DNA of 64,000 bases from JAICNG01 sp035249985 (GTDB lineage Bacteria > Gemmatimonadota > Gemmatimonadetes > Gemmatimonadales > Gemmatimonadaceae). The DNA lies in NCBI GenBank assembly GCA_035249985.1, contig DATFFP010000030.1, positions 1 through 64,000 on the forward strand. Reading direction: 5' to 3'. Position numbers and translations under genes: made by a program. Every line of letters begins with the position of its first letter. Within the stretch, counting starts at the first letter, position 1. The notes under the pieces were generated by a model. The model saw only the letters and a program-made list of their open reading frames with translations, was not told the origin of the DNA and made no database searches. This document shows, piece after piece, positions 26,146-35,418 of this stretch.

Positions 26146-27158
26146 TTCTTCGTCCTCGCCTCGAGTGCCAGGCGGACGATGCGCTCACACAAAAGCGGGA
26201 AGGGAATCCCGTGCGCGGCGGCCGCCTGCGGGATGAGTGACGTCTCGGTCATTCCCGGAAGCGTGTTCGCCTCGAGACAATAGAACTTCCCCTGCGGCGT
26301 CATGCGAAAATCGATGCGCGCGTATCCGCCGAGCTTGAGCGCACGAAAGGCGAGCAGCGCCTGCTGCTGCACATCCATGGTCTCACCCGGCGACAGCTTG
26401 GCGGGGAACTCTTCCTCCGCCATCCCCTTCGTGTACTTGCACTCGTAGTCGTAGATCTCGTGCTTGGGGATGATCTCGCCCACCGGCAGCGCCTGATCAC
26501 CGAGAATTCCAACCGTGAGCTCCCGCCCGGGCACGAACGCCTCGATCATCACTTCATCATCGTACTTGAGCGCCTCGTTGATGGCGGGCTTGAGCTGGGT
26601 GGACTCCTTCACGAGCGTAAGGCCCACCGTCGATCCCTGCTTCGATGGCTTTACGATCACCGGAAAGCCCAGCGCCGATTCCACTTCGGGCGCCGTGGCG
26701 GGCGCCATCAGCCAGTCGGCCGTTCCGACGCCGGCCGCGCGGAAGAGATGCTTCGAGAGATCTTTGTCCATGGCGAGCGCGCTCGCCAAATGGCCGCTTC
26801 CCGTGTACACGACCCCCACCATGTCGAGCAAGGCTTGCACCGTCCCGTCTTCACCCTGACCACCGTGGAGCGCGAGAAAGACGACGTCGGCCTCTCGTAT
26901 TGCCGATATCGTGCCGAGCGATGGAGAGAGTGAGGTGCGCGTCATCTGCGAGAGCGCTTCCAGCGATGGCGGGGCCGCCTTCACCACGCCGCCCGCGAGC
27001 AACTCCTGCTCCTCCGCCTCGTCGATCGCGCCGCGCGCCGTATCGAACGATGTGACTTCATGCTCTTTCGACCGCAGTGCCTGCGCGATCCGCAGCCCCG
27101 ACGCGAGCGAGACGTCCCGCTCGGCGGAGGTGCCGCCCATCAATACCGTGATTTTCAT
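26142..27158 (-). CDS. ddl: D-alanine--D-alanine ligase
   Basis: ATP-dependent ligation of two D-Ala for peptidoglycan precursors; cytoplasmic, ATP-grasp fold. The product is 338 aa from ATG 27158 (MKITVLMGGTSAERDVSLASG); the track's longer start adds an unlikely tail. The N-terminal GGTSAERDVSLASG motif, the ATP-grasp segment GFPVIVKPSKQGSTVGLT and the metal-binding C-terminal motif FYCLEANTLPGMTETSL are all present. It is followed by the coupled unknown gene at 26145. Confidence 0.95.
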   Translation of the reverse strand: MKITVLMGGTSAERDVSLASGLRIAQALRSKEHEVTSFDTARGAIDEAEEQELLAGGVVKAAPPSLEALSQMTRTSLSPSLGTISAIREADVVFLALHGGQGEDGTVQALLDMVGVVYTGSGHLASALAMDKDLSKHLFRAAGVGTADWLMAPATAPEVESALGFPVIVKPSKQGSTVGLTLVKESTQLKPAINEALKYDDEVMIEAFVPGRELTVGILGDQALPVGEIIPKHEIYDYECKYTKGMAEEEFPAKLSPGETMDVQQQALLAFRALKLGGYARIDFRMTPQGKFYCLEANTLPGMTETSLIPQAAAAHGIPFPLLCERIVRLALEARTKK

Positions 27159-27224
27159 GATTGCGGAAGAATGCTCGGAGCGCACCGGGCGGGCAAGCAA
27201 CACCGCCACGTGCGCACGCGCGTA

Positions 27225-27845
27225 TCAGTCGGCGAGTGCGCTCGAGGTGCTGCGTTGAATTCGCCAGCACGCGCGTGCCGGCGACGTCAAACGACGCGAG
27301 AGTCCTCCATCCTCACTCTCGACCGTTCGCCGGAGACGTACGAGATCGCCACCGGGCACGCCGCGCCAGTCGCTCGCATCCATCGTGCCCGAAGCGCGCA
27401 TCATCACGTGCGCGGTATTGCCGTCGTCGGAGAACGCGATCTCGCCGAGCTCGAGAATCAGCAATCCCTCGTCGCTCGGTTGGGCACCGAGCGACGCATA
27501 CATCTTCGGACCGCGAGGACGTGCGATGCGCGCGAGAATGCCCCGCCGGCCAAGCTCCTGTCGGATCGCGCTCGCAGGGGGCGCGTTTCCCGTTTGTGGA
27601 AGCCGAACCTCAGCGGTCGTTTTCCCGCCGTCCACGCGAGGATGGCATTGTCCGGTCGCATCGAGCACGCAGACTCTCTCCGCGATGACGCGCGTATAGA
27701 TCGCGATGGTGCGCGCCATCGCGCCCAACTCGGCGCGCTCGCACCCCAGGTCGCTCGAGGCGAGCCGGCGCTCCTGTCTGGCAGACAGGCTCGTGGCGCA
27801 GCCAGCGAGGGCGAGGAGCGGGAGATATCGGAGGAAATGGCGCAT
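27225..27845 (-). CDS. Hypothetical lipoprotein
   Basis: The product is 206 aa with a lipobox (LLALAGCATS), so it is probably membrane-anchored in the periplasm. The mature part includes CERAELGAMARTIAIYTRVIAERVCV, and a mostly beta region (EGLLILELGEIAFSDDGNTAHVMMR). No family is recognised. It is upstream of ddl on the same strand with a 66-bp gap. Confidence 0.65.
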   Translation of the reverse strand: MRHFLRYLPLLALAGCATSLSARQERRLASSDLGCERAELGAMARTIAIYTRVIAERVCVLDATGQCHPRVDGGKTTAEVRLPQTGNAPPASAIRQELGRRGILARIARPRGPKMYASLGAQPSDEGLLILELGEIAFSDDGNTAHVMMRASGTMDASDWRGVPGGDLVRLRRTVESEDGGLSRRLTSPARACWRIQRSTSSALAD

Positions 27846-27974
27846 CTGGTCTCGAGGCTGGCGGGCGCCCCCTTAGGCAGCCCTGTGGCAACAATCAGCG
27901 TCGCTCTTGGAGGAATGACGAAGCCCCGACTGGACGCGTAACGGTCGCGGCGGCCTGAGGCGGCGTATACATTG

Positions 27975-28427
27975 ATGCCGATGTCCCTCTCACCGATCTC
28001 CTTACTAGTCACCGCCTTGGCCCTTGCCGCGTGCATGGACCAGGCGACCACGCAGAAGGCCCTCGAGTCGCTCGGCGGCTCCGGTCCGCGACCCGACGTG
28101 ATGCCCGCGATGCTCAATGAGACACTGCCCTTTCGGTATCCGCCGGCGCTCTTCGCGCAGAAGGTCCAGGGCAACGTGACATTGCGGATTTTCATCGACA
28201 GCACCGGCGCCGTGCTGGCGGACTCGACGTCGGTCGAGGAGTCGTCCGGCTATCCGGGTCTCGATTCCGCGGCGGTGAAAGGAGCCGAAACGCTCCGATA
28301 CCAGCCGGCGATGCTCGGTGGCAATCCGATCGGCGTGTCGATTCTGCTTCCCGTGTACTTTCGCCATCCCGAGATGCCACCCCTTCCTGGTGACACCCTT
28401 CTCAATCGCACGCGTCAGCGTCGATGA
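27975..28427 (+). CDS. Lipoprotein with a TonB C-terminal-like domain
   Basis: The product is 150 aa; the starts at 27975 and 27981 are both possible. The signal ends in a lipobox (LVTALALAAC). After a short linker, the C-terminal domain (LFAQKVQGNVTLRIFIDSTGAVLADST... and AVKGAETLRYQPAMLGGNPIGVSILLPVYF) matches the TonB C-terminal fold. Unlike true TonB there is no inner-membrane helix or Pro-rich spacer. The role is unclear; it may be an outer-membrane or periplasmic partner. Its stop overlaps the next start as ATGA. Confidence 0.75.
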   Translation: MPMSLSPISLLVTALALAACMDQATTQKALESLGGSGPRPDVMPAMLNETLPFRYPPALFAQKVQGNVTLRIFIDSTGAVLADSTSVEESSGYPGLDSAAVKGAETLRYQPAMLGGNPIGVSILLPVYFRHPEMPPLPGDTLLNRTRQRR

Positions 28428-29842
28428 CCATCCACAGCGAATCGCTGGTGAGCATCGAGCGTAACCGCCGTCCCTACGACGACGTGATGGCCACGATCGG
28501 ATGGACCCCGCTCATACGCCTGAACAAGATCACGCGCGGCATCCGCACGCGAGTGTACGGCAAGGCGGAGTTCTTCAATCCGGGCGGCTCGGTGAAGGAC
28601 CGCATCGGGATGCCGATCATCGAGCGCGCCGAACGCGACGGTCGGCTCAAGCCCGGCGGCACGATCGTCGAGGGCACGAGCGGAAATACGGGGGTGGGAC
28701 TCGCGATCGCCGCGGCCATCAAGGGATATCGCTGCATCTTCACGATGCCCGACAAGATGTCGCAGGAGAAGGTGCGCCTCCTCAAGGCGTTCGGAGCGGA
28801 AGTCATCATCACGCCGACAGCGGTCCCGCCAGACCATCCCGACAATTATGTGATGATGGCGAAGCGGATCGCGGAGGAAACACCGAACGCGATCCTCGCC
28901 AATCAGTTCTACAACGATGCGAACCCCGAAGCGCATTACGCGACGACCGGTCCGGAGATTTGGGAGCAAACCGAGGGGCGCATTACACACTTCGTCTCTT
29001 CCGCCGGAACCGGCGGTACGACGACCGGCGCCGGGCGCTATCTGAAGGAGAGAAATCCCAAGGTGCAGGTCGTCGTTGGCGATCCGGTGGGATCCATCCT
29101 GGCCGAGCTGTGGCGCAGCAAGGGACAGACGAAACCGGAGGGCGTTCCCTACAAGGTCGAAGGCGTGGGGCAGGACAAGCTGCCCGGCACGCTGGATCTC
29201 TCCGTGATCGATGAGTACCAGACCGTCAGCGACCGCGATGCGTTCGCGATGGCGCGTCGCCTGACGAGAGAGGAGGGCCTGTTCGTCGGTGGCTCGTCCG
29301 GCCTCATCGCGCACGTGGCGCTCAACGTCGCACGGCGCATCGATGATCCGAACGCGGTCATCGTCGCCCTGCTCTGCGATACGGGCGAGCGCTACCTGTC
29401 GAAGCTGTACAGCGATGAGTGGATGCGCGAGAACCAGATGATGGAGCCGGACAAGCTCACCCTCCAGTCGCTTCTCACGCGAAAGGATGGCGATACGCCG
29501 TCGGTGGTGAGCATCGCCCCCGGGGCAACGGTCCGTCAGGCGCTGCGCCTCATGACGCTGCACGACGTCTCGCAGCTGCCGGTGATGGACGGCGACAGCT
29601 GCGTAGGGTCGGTGAGTGATTGGTCGCTCTCCGCCAGGAGCCTCGAGAACACGAAGCTGCTCGACGCGACGATCAGTGACATCATGGATGCGCCATTCCC
29701 TGTCGTCGAATCGACCCAGTCGGTGGACGCGATCGCCAAGCTGCTGTCGAAGGCGAACCCCGCCGTGCTGGTCCGCAGCGGCGGCCGCCTCGCCGGTATC
29801 GTCACGCGCTCGGACGTCCTTCAGGTCATGATGGCACGGTGA
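28424..29842 (+). CDS. Cystathionine beta-synthase-type PLP enzyme with CBS domains
   Basis: The product is 472 aa. The PLP domain (residues 1-330) has NPGGSVKDR with the PLP Lys58 and the GTSGNTG pyridine-ring-anchoring motif. A pair of CBS domains follows at about residues 350-470 (SVVSIAPGATVRQALRLMTLHDVSQLPVMDGD and DAPFPVVESTQSVDAIAKLL), as in cystathionine beta-synthase. It would condense serine or O-acetylserine with homocysteine or sulfide; the CBS pair may sense SAM or adenosyl ligands. It is coupled to the upstream TonB-like lipoprotein gene by an ATGA overlap. Confidence 0.92.
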   Translation: MTIHSESLVSIERNRRPYDDVMATIGWTPLIRLNKITRGIRTRVYGKAEFFNPGGSVKDRIGMPIIERAERDGRLKPGGTIVEGTSGNTGVGLAIAAAIKGYRCIFTMPDKMSQEKVRLLKAFGAEVIITPTAVPPDHPDNYVMMAKRIAEETPNAILANQFYNDANPEAHYATTGPEIWEQTEGRITHFVSSAGTGGTTTGAGRYLKERNPKVQVVVGDPVGSILAELWRSKGQTKPEGVPYKVEGVGQDKLPGTLDLSVIDEYQTVSDRDAFAMARRLTREEGLFVGGSSGLIAHVALNVARRIDDPNAVIVALLCDTGERYLSKLYSDEWMRENQMMEPDKLTLQSLLTRKDGDTPSVVSIAPGATVRQALRLMTLHDVSQLPVMDGDSCVGSVSDWSLSARSLENTKLLDATISDIMDAPFPVVESTQSVDAIAKLLSKANPAVLVRSGGRLAGIVTRSDVLQVMMAR

Positions 29843-29847
29843 AAGGC

Positions 29848-29940
29848 CAAGAGCTGCGAACTGCGAACTGCGACCTGCGAACCCTTCCAGTATGAGCATC
29901 CCGAGGTGGCTAGTTCGCAGTTCGCAATTCGCAGCTCTTG
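29848..29940. repeat. 29-bp inverted repeat of CTGCGAA heptamers around a start codon
   Basis: The left arm 29848-29876 and right arm 29912-29940 match with two mismatches; each is built of tandem CTGCGAA-type 7-mers. The 35-nt loop holds the ATG (29892) of the penicillin acylase gene, and the right arm lies inside its signal peptide codons. In mRNA this would put the start codon in a hairpin loop. Confidence 0.9.
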
Positions 29941-32441
29941 CTTTAGTGCTCTTCCTCGGCTTCCGCGGGTTCGCGCCCGCACCGCCGATTGGCCCGTTCC
30001 TCGACCCCGTTCACGGCGTGTGGGCGGTCGCGCGCGGCGCGGAACTGTCGGAGCGCGACACGGCCAGTCTCCCCGCGTTAGGCGCTGACGTGCGCGTGGT
30101 CTACGACACCCGCGGCGTTCCCCATATCTTCGCCAGCTCCGTCGAGGACGCCACCCGCGCCCTTGGCTTCGTCGTCGCGCGCGATCGGCTCTTTCAGATG
30201 GAGCTCGCGACCCGCGCAGCGGCGGGTCGCCTCACCGAGATCGCGGGCGCACGCGCGCTCCGCGTCGATCGAGACCAGCGATCGCTCGGATTGCCCTGGG
30301 CCGCTGAACGAAAGCTCGCCGCGATCGATACGATGAGCGCCGGGTGGCGCCTCATGCAGGCGTACGCCGAGGGCGTGAATGCGTGGATTGACGGAATGGG
30401 CCGAGAGGATGTGGCGCTCGAGTACCATTTGCTCGGGGTACGGCCATCGCGGTGGGAGCCAGTGCAATCGATCCATCTGCTGAACCGGATGGCGTGGACA
30501 CTCGCGCATGGCGACCTCGAGCTGCGAATGCGCCAGGTCGAAGCGCTCGTTGGGCGCGAAGCGGCGGCGGCCCTCTTTCCACGTAATAGCCCCATCCAGG
30601 AACCCATCGTGCCCAATGGACGGCGCGAGCCGCGCGTCGATCTGCCGACACTTCCCGGTCCGCGAACGCCGGACGCGCGCGAGGCCAATGTCCTCAGCGC
30701 GCTCGACGGCCTGCGCGACCGGACTCGACGGCTCGATGGTAGGTTGGATGACCCGGGGGATGCGTTGGGAAGCAACAACTGGGCGGTGGCGCCGAGTCGC
30801 GCGCGCCATGGCCACGCGCTACTCGCGGGCGACCCGCACCTCGAGCTGACACTGCCCTCCATCTGGTACGAAGCCCACCTCGTCGTTCCGGGAGAGCTCG
30901 ACGTGTACGGCGTCACCATTCCCGGCTCGCCTGGCATCGTCATTGGTTTCAATCGGGACGTTGCATGGTCCTTTACCAACGTCGAGTCCGACGTCATGGA
31001 CTACTTCGTGGAGGTCGTCGACGATCCACGGCGTCCCACGCGCTACCGTCTCGATGGCGTGTGGAAACCGCTCGAGCCGCGCATTGAACGCTATCGCGAC
31101 AAGCGCGGCAACATCGTGGCCACCGACACGGTGTTGTACACGCATCGCGGACCGCTCACCCGAGAAGGCCTGCTCTGGATCTCGACGCGGTGGACGGCGC
31201 ACGACATCACGAATGAGAGCGACGCGCTCGCGCGCGCCGCGCGCAGTCGTTCGGTGGCGCAGTGGCTGGATGCAATGACGAGCTTCTCCGTCCCGGCGCA
31301 GAACGGCATCGTCGCCGACCGATCCGGAACGATCGCCATTCGATCGACAGGCCGGTTCCCGATCCGTGCGCCAGGAGCGCGCGGCGACAGGATGCAAGAC
31401 GGGTCGTCGAGCGCGAACGACTGGCGCGGTGCGCTGCCGCCCTCGCGCTACCCGTTCGCGATCAATCCACCGCAGGGCTACCTCGCCTCGGCCAATCAGC
31501 AGCCCGTCGATCCGCGCGGGGACTCGACGTATTTCGGTTCGCACTGGTACTCGCCGTGGAGAGCCATGCGCATCAACACGCTGTTGCGCGGCGATTCGAG
31601 CGTCACGCCGGAGGCGATGCAGCGATATCAGACGGACCCCGGGAGTGCACGAGCTGAGGCCTTCACTCCAGCGCTGCTGGCGGCGGCGGCGGCCATTCGT
31701 GGGTCGGGACGCGGGGACGCCACGCTCGACACCGTAGCGCGGTTGCTCGCGGAGTGGGACCGTCGCTACACGAAGGACAACGAGCGCGCGGTGCTGTTCG
31801 AGTCGATCATGAGCGCGCTGCAGGATCTCACCTGGGACGAGCTCGCTCGACCGGCTCGCCCGGTGGTGCGGAACGAGCGGCGACGCGCCGTACGCGGGCG
31901 CACTGCGCCTCCACGGGTCGATACGCCCGCCGATCAGATGCTCGCGATTCTTCTGCGCGACCCCTCGAACCCCTGGTGGGACGTCCGCGGCACGCGACAG
32001 GTCGTCGAACGGCGCGATGACATCCTCGCCGACGCGATGCGCGAGGGATATCGACGCACGCGCGAGCGCCATGGCGATCCTGCCGCAGGTGCCTGGCGGT
32101 GGGACCACGTACATCACGCCAACATTTATCACCTGCTCCGTCTGGAGCCGCTGTCTCGCCTGGAGGTGCCGGTGCAAGGCGGCCCATCGACGCTGAGCCC
32201 GTCATCGGGTGAGGGACGGTTCGGGGCGAGCTGGCGCATGGTCGTCGAGCTCGGCCCGAGCATTCGCGCATGGACGATCTATCCCGGAGGCCAATCGGGA
32301 AATGCCGCGTCCAGCCGTTATGCGGACCGGGTGGCGCGCTGGTCGGAGGGAACGCTCGACGAAGCGCTGCTTCCACGAACGGACGCAGAGCTTCCCGCCA
32401 ACCGCGTCGCCGCGCGGCTCACGCTTTCGCGCGCGAACTAG
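29892..32441 (+). CDS. Penicillin acylase family (S45, Ntn) amidohydrolase
   Basis: The product is 849 aa, exported by an N-terminal signal (SSQFAALALVLFLGFRGFA). S45 enzymes self-cleave so that an internal Ser becomes the N-terminal nucleophile. Here ALGSNNWAV gives Ser294. The preceding alpha-chain region (VYDTRGVPHIFASS, GFVVARDRLFQME) and the following beta-chain residues (GDPHLELTLPSIWYEAHL, GSPGIVIGFNRDVAWSFTN) match the family. It could hydrolyse penicillins, acyl-homoserine lactones or other acylamides; the substrate is unknown. The start codon is in the loop of the inverted repeat at 29848-29940. Confidence 0.92.
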   Translation: MSIPRWLVRSSQFAALALVLFLGFRGFAPAPPIGPFLDPVHGVWAVARGAELSERDTASLPALGADVRVVYDTRGVPHIFASSVEDATRALGFVVARDRLFQMELATRAAAGRLTEIAGARALRVDRDQRSLGLPWAAERKLAAIDTMSAGWRLMQAYAEGVNAWIDGMGREDVALEYHLLGVRPSRWEPVQSIHLLNRMAWTLAHGDLELRMRQVEALVGREAAAALFPRNSPIQEPIVPNGRREPRVDLPTLPGPRTPDAREANVLSALDGLRDRTRRLDGRLDDPGDALGSNNWAVAPSRARHGHALLAGDPHLELTLPSIWYEAHLVVPGELDVYGVTIPGSPGIVIGFNRDVAWSFTNVESDVMDYFVEVVDDPRRPTRYRLDGVWKPLEPRIERYRDKRGNIVATDTVLYTHRGPLTREGLLWISTRWTAHDITNESDALARAARSRSVAQWLDAMTSFSVPAQNGIVADRSGTIAIRSTGRFPIRAPGARGDRMQDGSSSANDWRGALPPSRYPFAINPPQGYLASANQQPVDPRGDSTYFGSHWYSPWRAMRINTLLRGDSSVTPEAMQRYQTDPGSARAEAFTPALLAAAAAIRGSGRGDATLDTVARLLAEWDRRYTKDNERAVLFESIMSALQDLTWDELARPARPVVRNERRRAVRGRTAPPRVDTPADQMLAILLRDPSNPWWDVRGTRQVVERRDDILADAMREGYRRTRERHGDPAAGAWRWDHVHHANIYHLLRLEPLSRLEVPVQGGPSTLSPSSGEGRFGASWRMVVELGPSIRAWTIYPGGQSGNAASSRYADRVARWSEGTLDEALLPRTDAELPANRVAARLTLSRAN

Positions 32442-32797
32442 TGCGCTTCGCCCTTCGCGTTCTGCTGCTCGCTCTCTCGTTCGCGATCGGAACGTGGGTT
32501 CTCGGTTGGTGGTCCGTTCCGCTTTTCGCGACGGTCGGCGCGGTGATGGCACGCCACGTTCGTCAGCAGGGCATCGCGGCCGCTCTCGCGGCCGTCGCCG
32601 CATGGGCGGCCTTGCTGGGATGGAGTGCGAGCCACGGATCTGTCTGGTCCTTCAGCCGCATCGCCGGTGGAGCGATGGGAATCTCGGGCGTCGCGTTGAT
32701 TCTCGTGACCCTGCTATTTCCCGCCGCGCTCGCGTGGCTGGCCACGGTGGTCGCGCAGTTTATCGCCCAGCGCCTTTGGCGGAGGACCGAGGGGTGA
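32441..32797 (+). CDS. Small integral membrane protein of unknown function
   Basis: The product is 118 aa from GTG 32441, which overlaps the upstream TAG stop by one base (TAGTG). It has three to four hydrophobic segments and ends in a basic tail (RLWRRTEG). No signature recognised. Coupling to the acylase gene suggests cotranscription. Confidence 0.65.
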   Translation: MRFALRVLLLALSFAIGTWVLGWWSVPLFATVGAVMARHVRQQGIAAALAAVAAWAALLGWSASHGSVWSFSRIAGGAMGISGVALILVTLLFPAALAWLATVVAQFIAQRLWRRTEG

Positions 32798-32817
32798 GAG
32801 AATCGAATTCCCTCACC

Positions 32818-35418
32818 TCAGTCCTCCCGCGCTTGTCGAGTTAACTCGGCCAACTCCTGAATCGCCTGCAGCGGCGTCATCGCGTCCGTGTCGAGCGACC
32901 GCAATCGCTCGATCGCCGGATGCGGGACGCTGGGAAGCGACAGGCTGAGCTGCTCATCCGGCGCTTTGGCGCGTGCGGTATTCAACGCCAGGAGGTGCCC
33001 GCCTTCGAGCGACCGGAGAATCGTGCGCGCGCGCGTCAACACCGCTGCCGGAAGACCGGCAAGGCGCCCGACCTCGATCCCGTACGAGCGATCCGCGCCT
33101 CCCGGTCGTAGGCGGTGGAGAAAGAGCACCTCGCCTCCGACATCGCGAACGTCGACGGTGTAGTTGCGAACGGCGGCGAGCGTGTCGGCCAGCTGCGTGA
33201 GCTCGTGGTAGTGCGTCGCGAAGATCGCCTTGCACCCAAGGGCATCGTGCAGATGCTCGCTCACCGCCCACGCGATCGACACGCCGTCGTATGTCGACGT
33301 CCCGCGACCGATCTCATCGAGGAGGACCAGGCTCCGTCGCGTCGCCGTGTGCAGGATGGCGCTCGTTTCCGCCATCTCGACCATGAACGTGGATTGCCCG
33401 CGCACGAGATTGTCGCTGGCCCCAACACGCGTGAACAATCGGTCGACGACGCCGAGGCGCGCTCGCTGGGCCGGCACGAAGCTCCCGACCTGCGCCAGCA
33501 GCACGATGAGCCCGACCTGACGCAGGATCGTCGACTTGCCGGCCATATTCGGTCCGGTGAGCACGATCAGGCGCGCCTCCTCCGTGAGCGTCACGTCGTT
33601 CGGGATGAACTTGTCCCGGGGCATCATGCGCTCGACCACCGGGTGCCGACCCGCCGTGATCTCCAGCGCGAACTCGTCCGTCATCTCCGGCCGCGTATAG
33701 CCTTCTCGCTCGGCGACCTCGGCGAGCGCGGCGAGGACATCCAGGTGCGCGAGAAGCGCCGCGGCACATTGAAGCCGCGCGATGCCGCGTCCGAGTCGTT
33801 CCCGCAACGCTTCGAGCAACACGCGCTCGCGCGTCTCGATCCGCTCGGCCGCGGTGAGCACCTTCTCCTCGAACTCCTTGAGCTGGGGCGTGACATATCG
33901 CTCGGCGCCGGTGAGCGTCTGGCGTCGCTGGTAGTCATCGGGCACGAGGTGCGCATTCGAGTTCGTGACCTCGATGTAGTATCCGAACACCCTGTTGAAT
34001 CCGACTTTGAGCGACGAAATGCCAGTGCGATCCCGCTCTCGCGCCTGAATTCCCGCGATGCCATCGCGCCCGCCATCCCGAATCGCCCGCAGATCGTCGA
34101 GCTCCGGATCTACTCCCGCGCGCACTGCCGGCTCATCGCCGATGGTCGCCGGAGGCCGGTCGACGAGAGTTCGCGCGACATCGTCCGCCAGGTCGGTGCA
34201 GCCATCCCACTTCGCGAGCACGTCCGCCAGCATGCCGCGCGAACCCACGCGCCGAACCGCCGCCTCCACCGCTGGCAGCCGGCCTAACGACGCACCCAGG
34301 GCGCCGAGCTCTCGTGGCGTGGCACGGCCGGCCGCCGCCTTGCCTGCGAGTCGCTCGACGTCGCGCACACCATCGAGCGCATCCCGAAGGCCCTGCCGGG
34401 CGATGAGATCGCTTGCCAGGGCAGCCACCGCGTCGAGCCGATGGTCGATCGCCGAACGATCGATGAGCGGCGCCAGGATCCAATGCCGAAGGAGACGCGC
34501 GCCCATCGGCGTGATCGTGCGGTCCAGAACGCCGAGGAGGGTACCGGAGATGTCTCGACCGCGCATCGACTCCACGAGCTCGAGGTTGCGTCGCGTCATC
34601 TCATCGACCGGCATGGTGGCACCTGCGCGCTCGATGATCGGACGCGCGAGGTGTGGAACGCCAGCGGGTTGCAGCTCGTGGAGATAGCGCAGCAGCGCAC
34701 CGGCGGCGGCGACCGCCAGGTCGTCGTCGGGGCCGATGCCGAATCCCTCCAGCGAGTGCACGCCGAATTGCCGTGCGAGCTCCGGGCGGGCGAGCTCCGC
34801 ATCGAATTCCCAGGGCTCGCGCTCCGTGACGAGTACATCCTCCTCACGTGCGGCGGTGCGCACCGCGATCGGGAATCGCGCGCCGCGCGGCACGACGATC
34901 TCGGTCGGGGAGAGACGCGCGAGAACCGCGTCGAGGTCCGTCGTCGCCACGATGGCCAGTCGAGTCTCGCCCGTGGACACGTCAGCGGCGGCGAGTCCAA
35001 CTCGCTCTGCGCTCTGGGTCATCGCGCAAAGAAAATTGTTACGGGCGCCGTCGAGCAGGTCATCCGAGAAGGCCGCGCCTGGAGTGATCGTCTCGATCAC
35101 CTCTCGTCGCACGATCCCTTTGGCGAGGCGCGGATCTTCAACCTGCTCGCAGATCGCCACCCGGAACCCGTGCTTGACGAGTCGCCGGAGGTATTCGTTG
35201 ACTGCCTTCACGGGCACCCCGGCGAGCGGCACGTCGGAGGCACCGCCGTTGTGCCGTGCGGTGAGCGTGAGGCCAAGAACACGGGATGCTACTTCCGCAT
35301 CCTCATAGAACATCTCGTAGAAATCACCCATCCGGAAGAAGAGAATCGCGTCCTGGTGACGCGCCTTGATCTCCCGGTACTGCTGCATCAGGGGCGTCGA
35401 CGCCTCCCGCGTCGTCAC
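32818..35418 (-). CDS. mutS: DNA mismatch repair protein MutS
   Basis: The product is 866 aa from GTG 35418, whose GTGA overlap with the upstream SPOR gene stop supports this start. The mismatch-binding domain I has the FYEMF motif (FFRMGDFYEMFYEDAE). The ATPase domain has the Walker A LTGPNMAGKSTILRQ and the signature GQSTFMVEMAETS, followed by DEIGRGTSTYDG. The protein detects mismatches and small loops and recruits MutL. It is the last gene of the holA-SPOR-mutS operon. Confidence 0.97.
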   Translation of the reverse strand: MTTREASTPLMQQYREIKARHQDAILFFRMGDFYEMFYEDAEVASRVLGLTLTARHNGGASDVPLAGVPVKAVNEYLRRLVKHGFRVAICEQVEDPRLAKGIVRREVIETITPGAAFSDDLLDGARNNFLCAMTQSAERVGLAAADVSTGETRLAIVATTDLDAVLARLSPTEIVVPRGARFPIAVRTAAREEDVLVTEREPWEFDAELARPELARQFGVHSLEGFGIGPDDDLAVAAAGALLRYLHELQPAGVPHLARPIIERAGATMPVDEMTRRNLELVESMRGRDISGTLLGVLDRTITPMGARLLRHWILAPLIDRSAIDHRLDAVAALASDLIARQGLRDALDGVRDVERLAGKAAAGRATPRELGALGASLGRLPAVEAAVRRVGSRGMLADVLAKWDGCTDLADDVARTLVDRPPATIGDEPAVRAGVDPELDDLRAIRDGGRDGIAGIQARERDRTGISSLKVGFNRVFGYYIEVTNSNAHLVPDDYQRRQTLTGAERYVTPQLKEFEEKVLTAAERIETRERVLLEALRERLGRGIARLQCAAALLAHLDVLAALAEVAEREGYTRPEMTDEFALEITAGRHPVVERMMPRDKFIPNDVTLTEEARLIVLTGPNMAGKSTILRQVGLIVLLAQVGSFVPAQRARLGVVDRLFTRVGASDNLVRGQSTFMVEMAETSAILHTATRRSLVLLDEIGRGTSTYDGVSIAWAVSEHLHDALGCKAIFATHYHELTQLADTLAAVRNYTVDVRDVGGEVLFLHRLRPGGADRSYGIEVGRLAGLPAAVLTRARTILRSLEGGHLLALNTARAKAPDEQLSLSLPSVPHPAIERLRSLDTDAMTPLQAIQELAELTRQARED

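Noticed and set aside
28415..29899. 494-codon minus-strand frame over the cystathionine beta-synthase-type gene
   Set aside because: Antisense shadow; no ribosome site or motifs.
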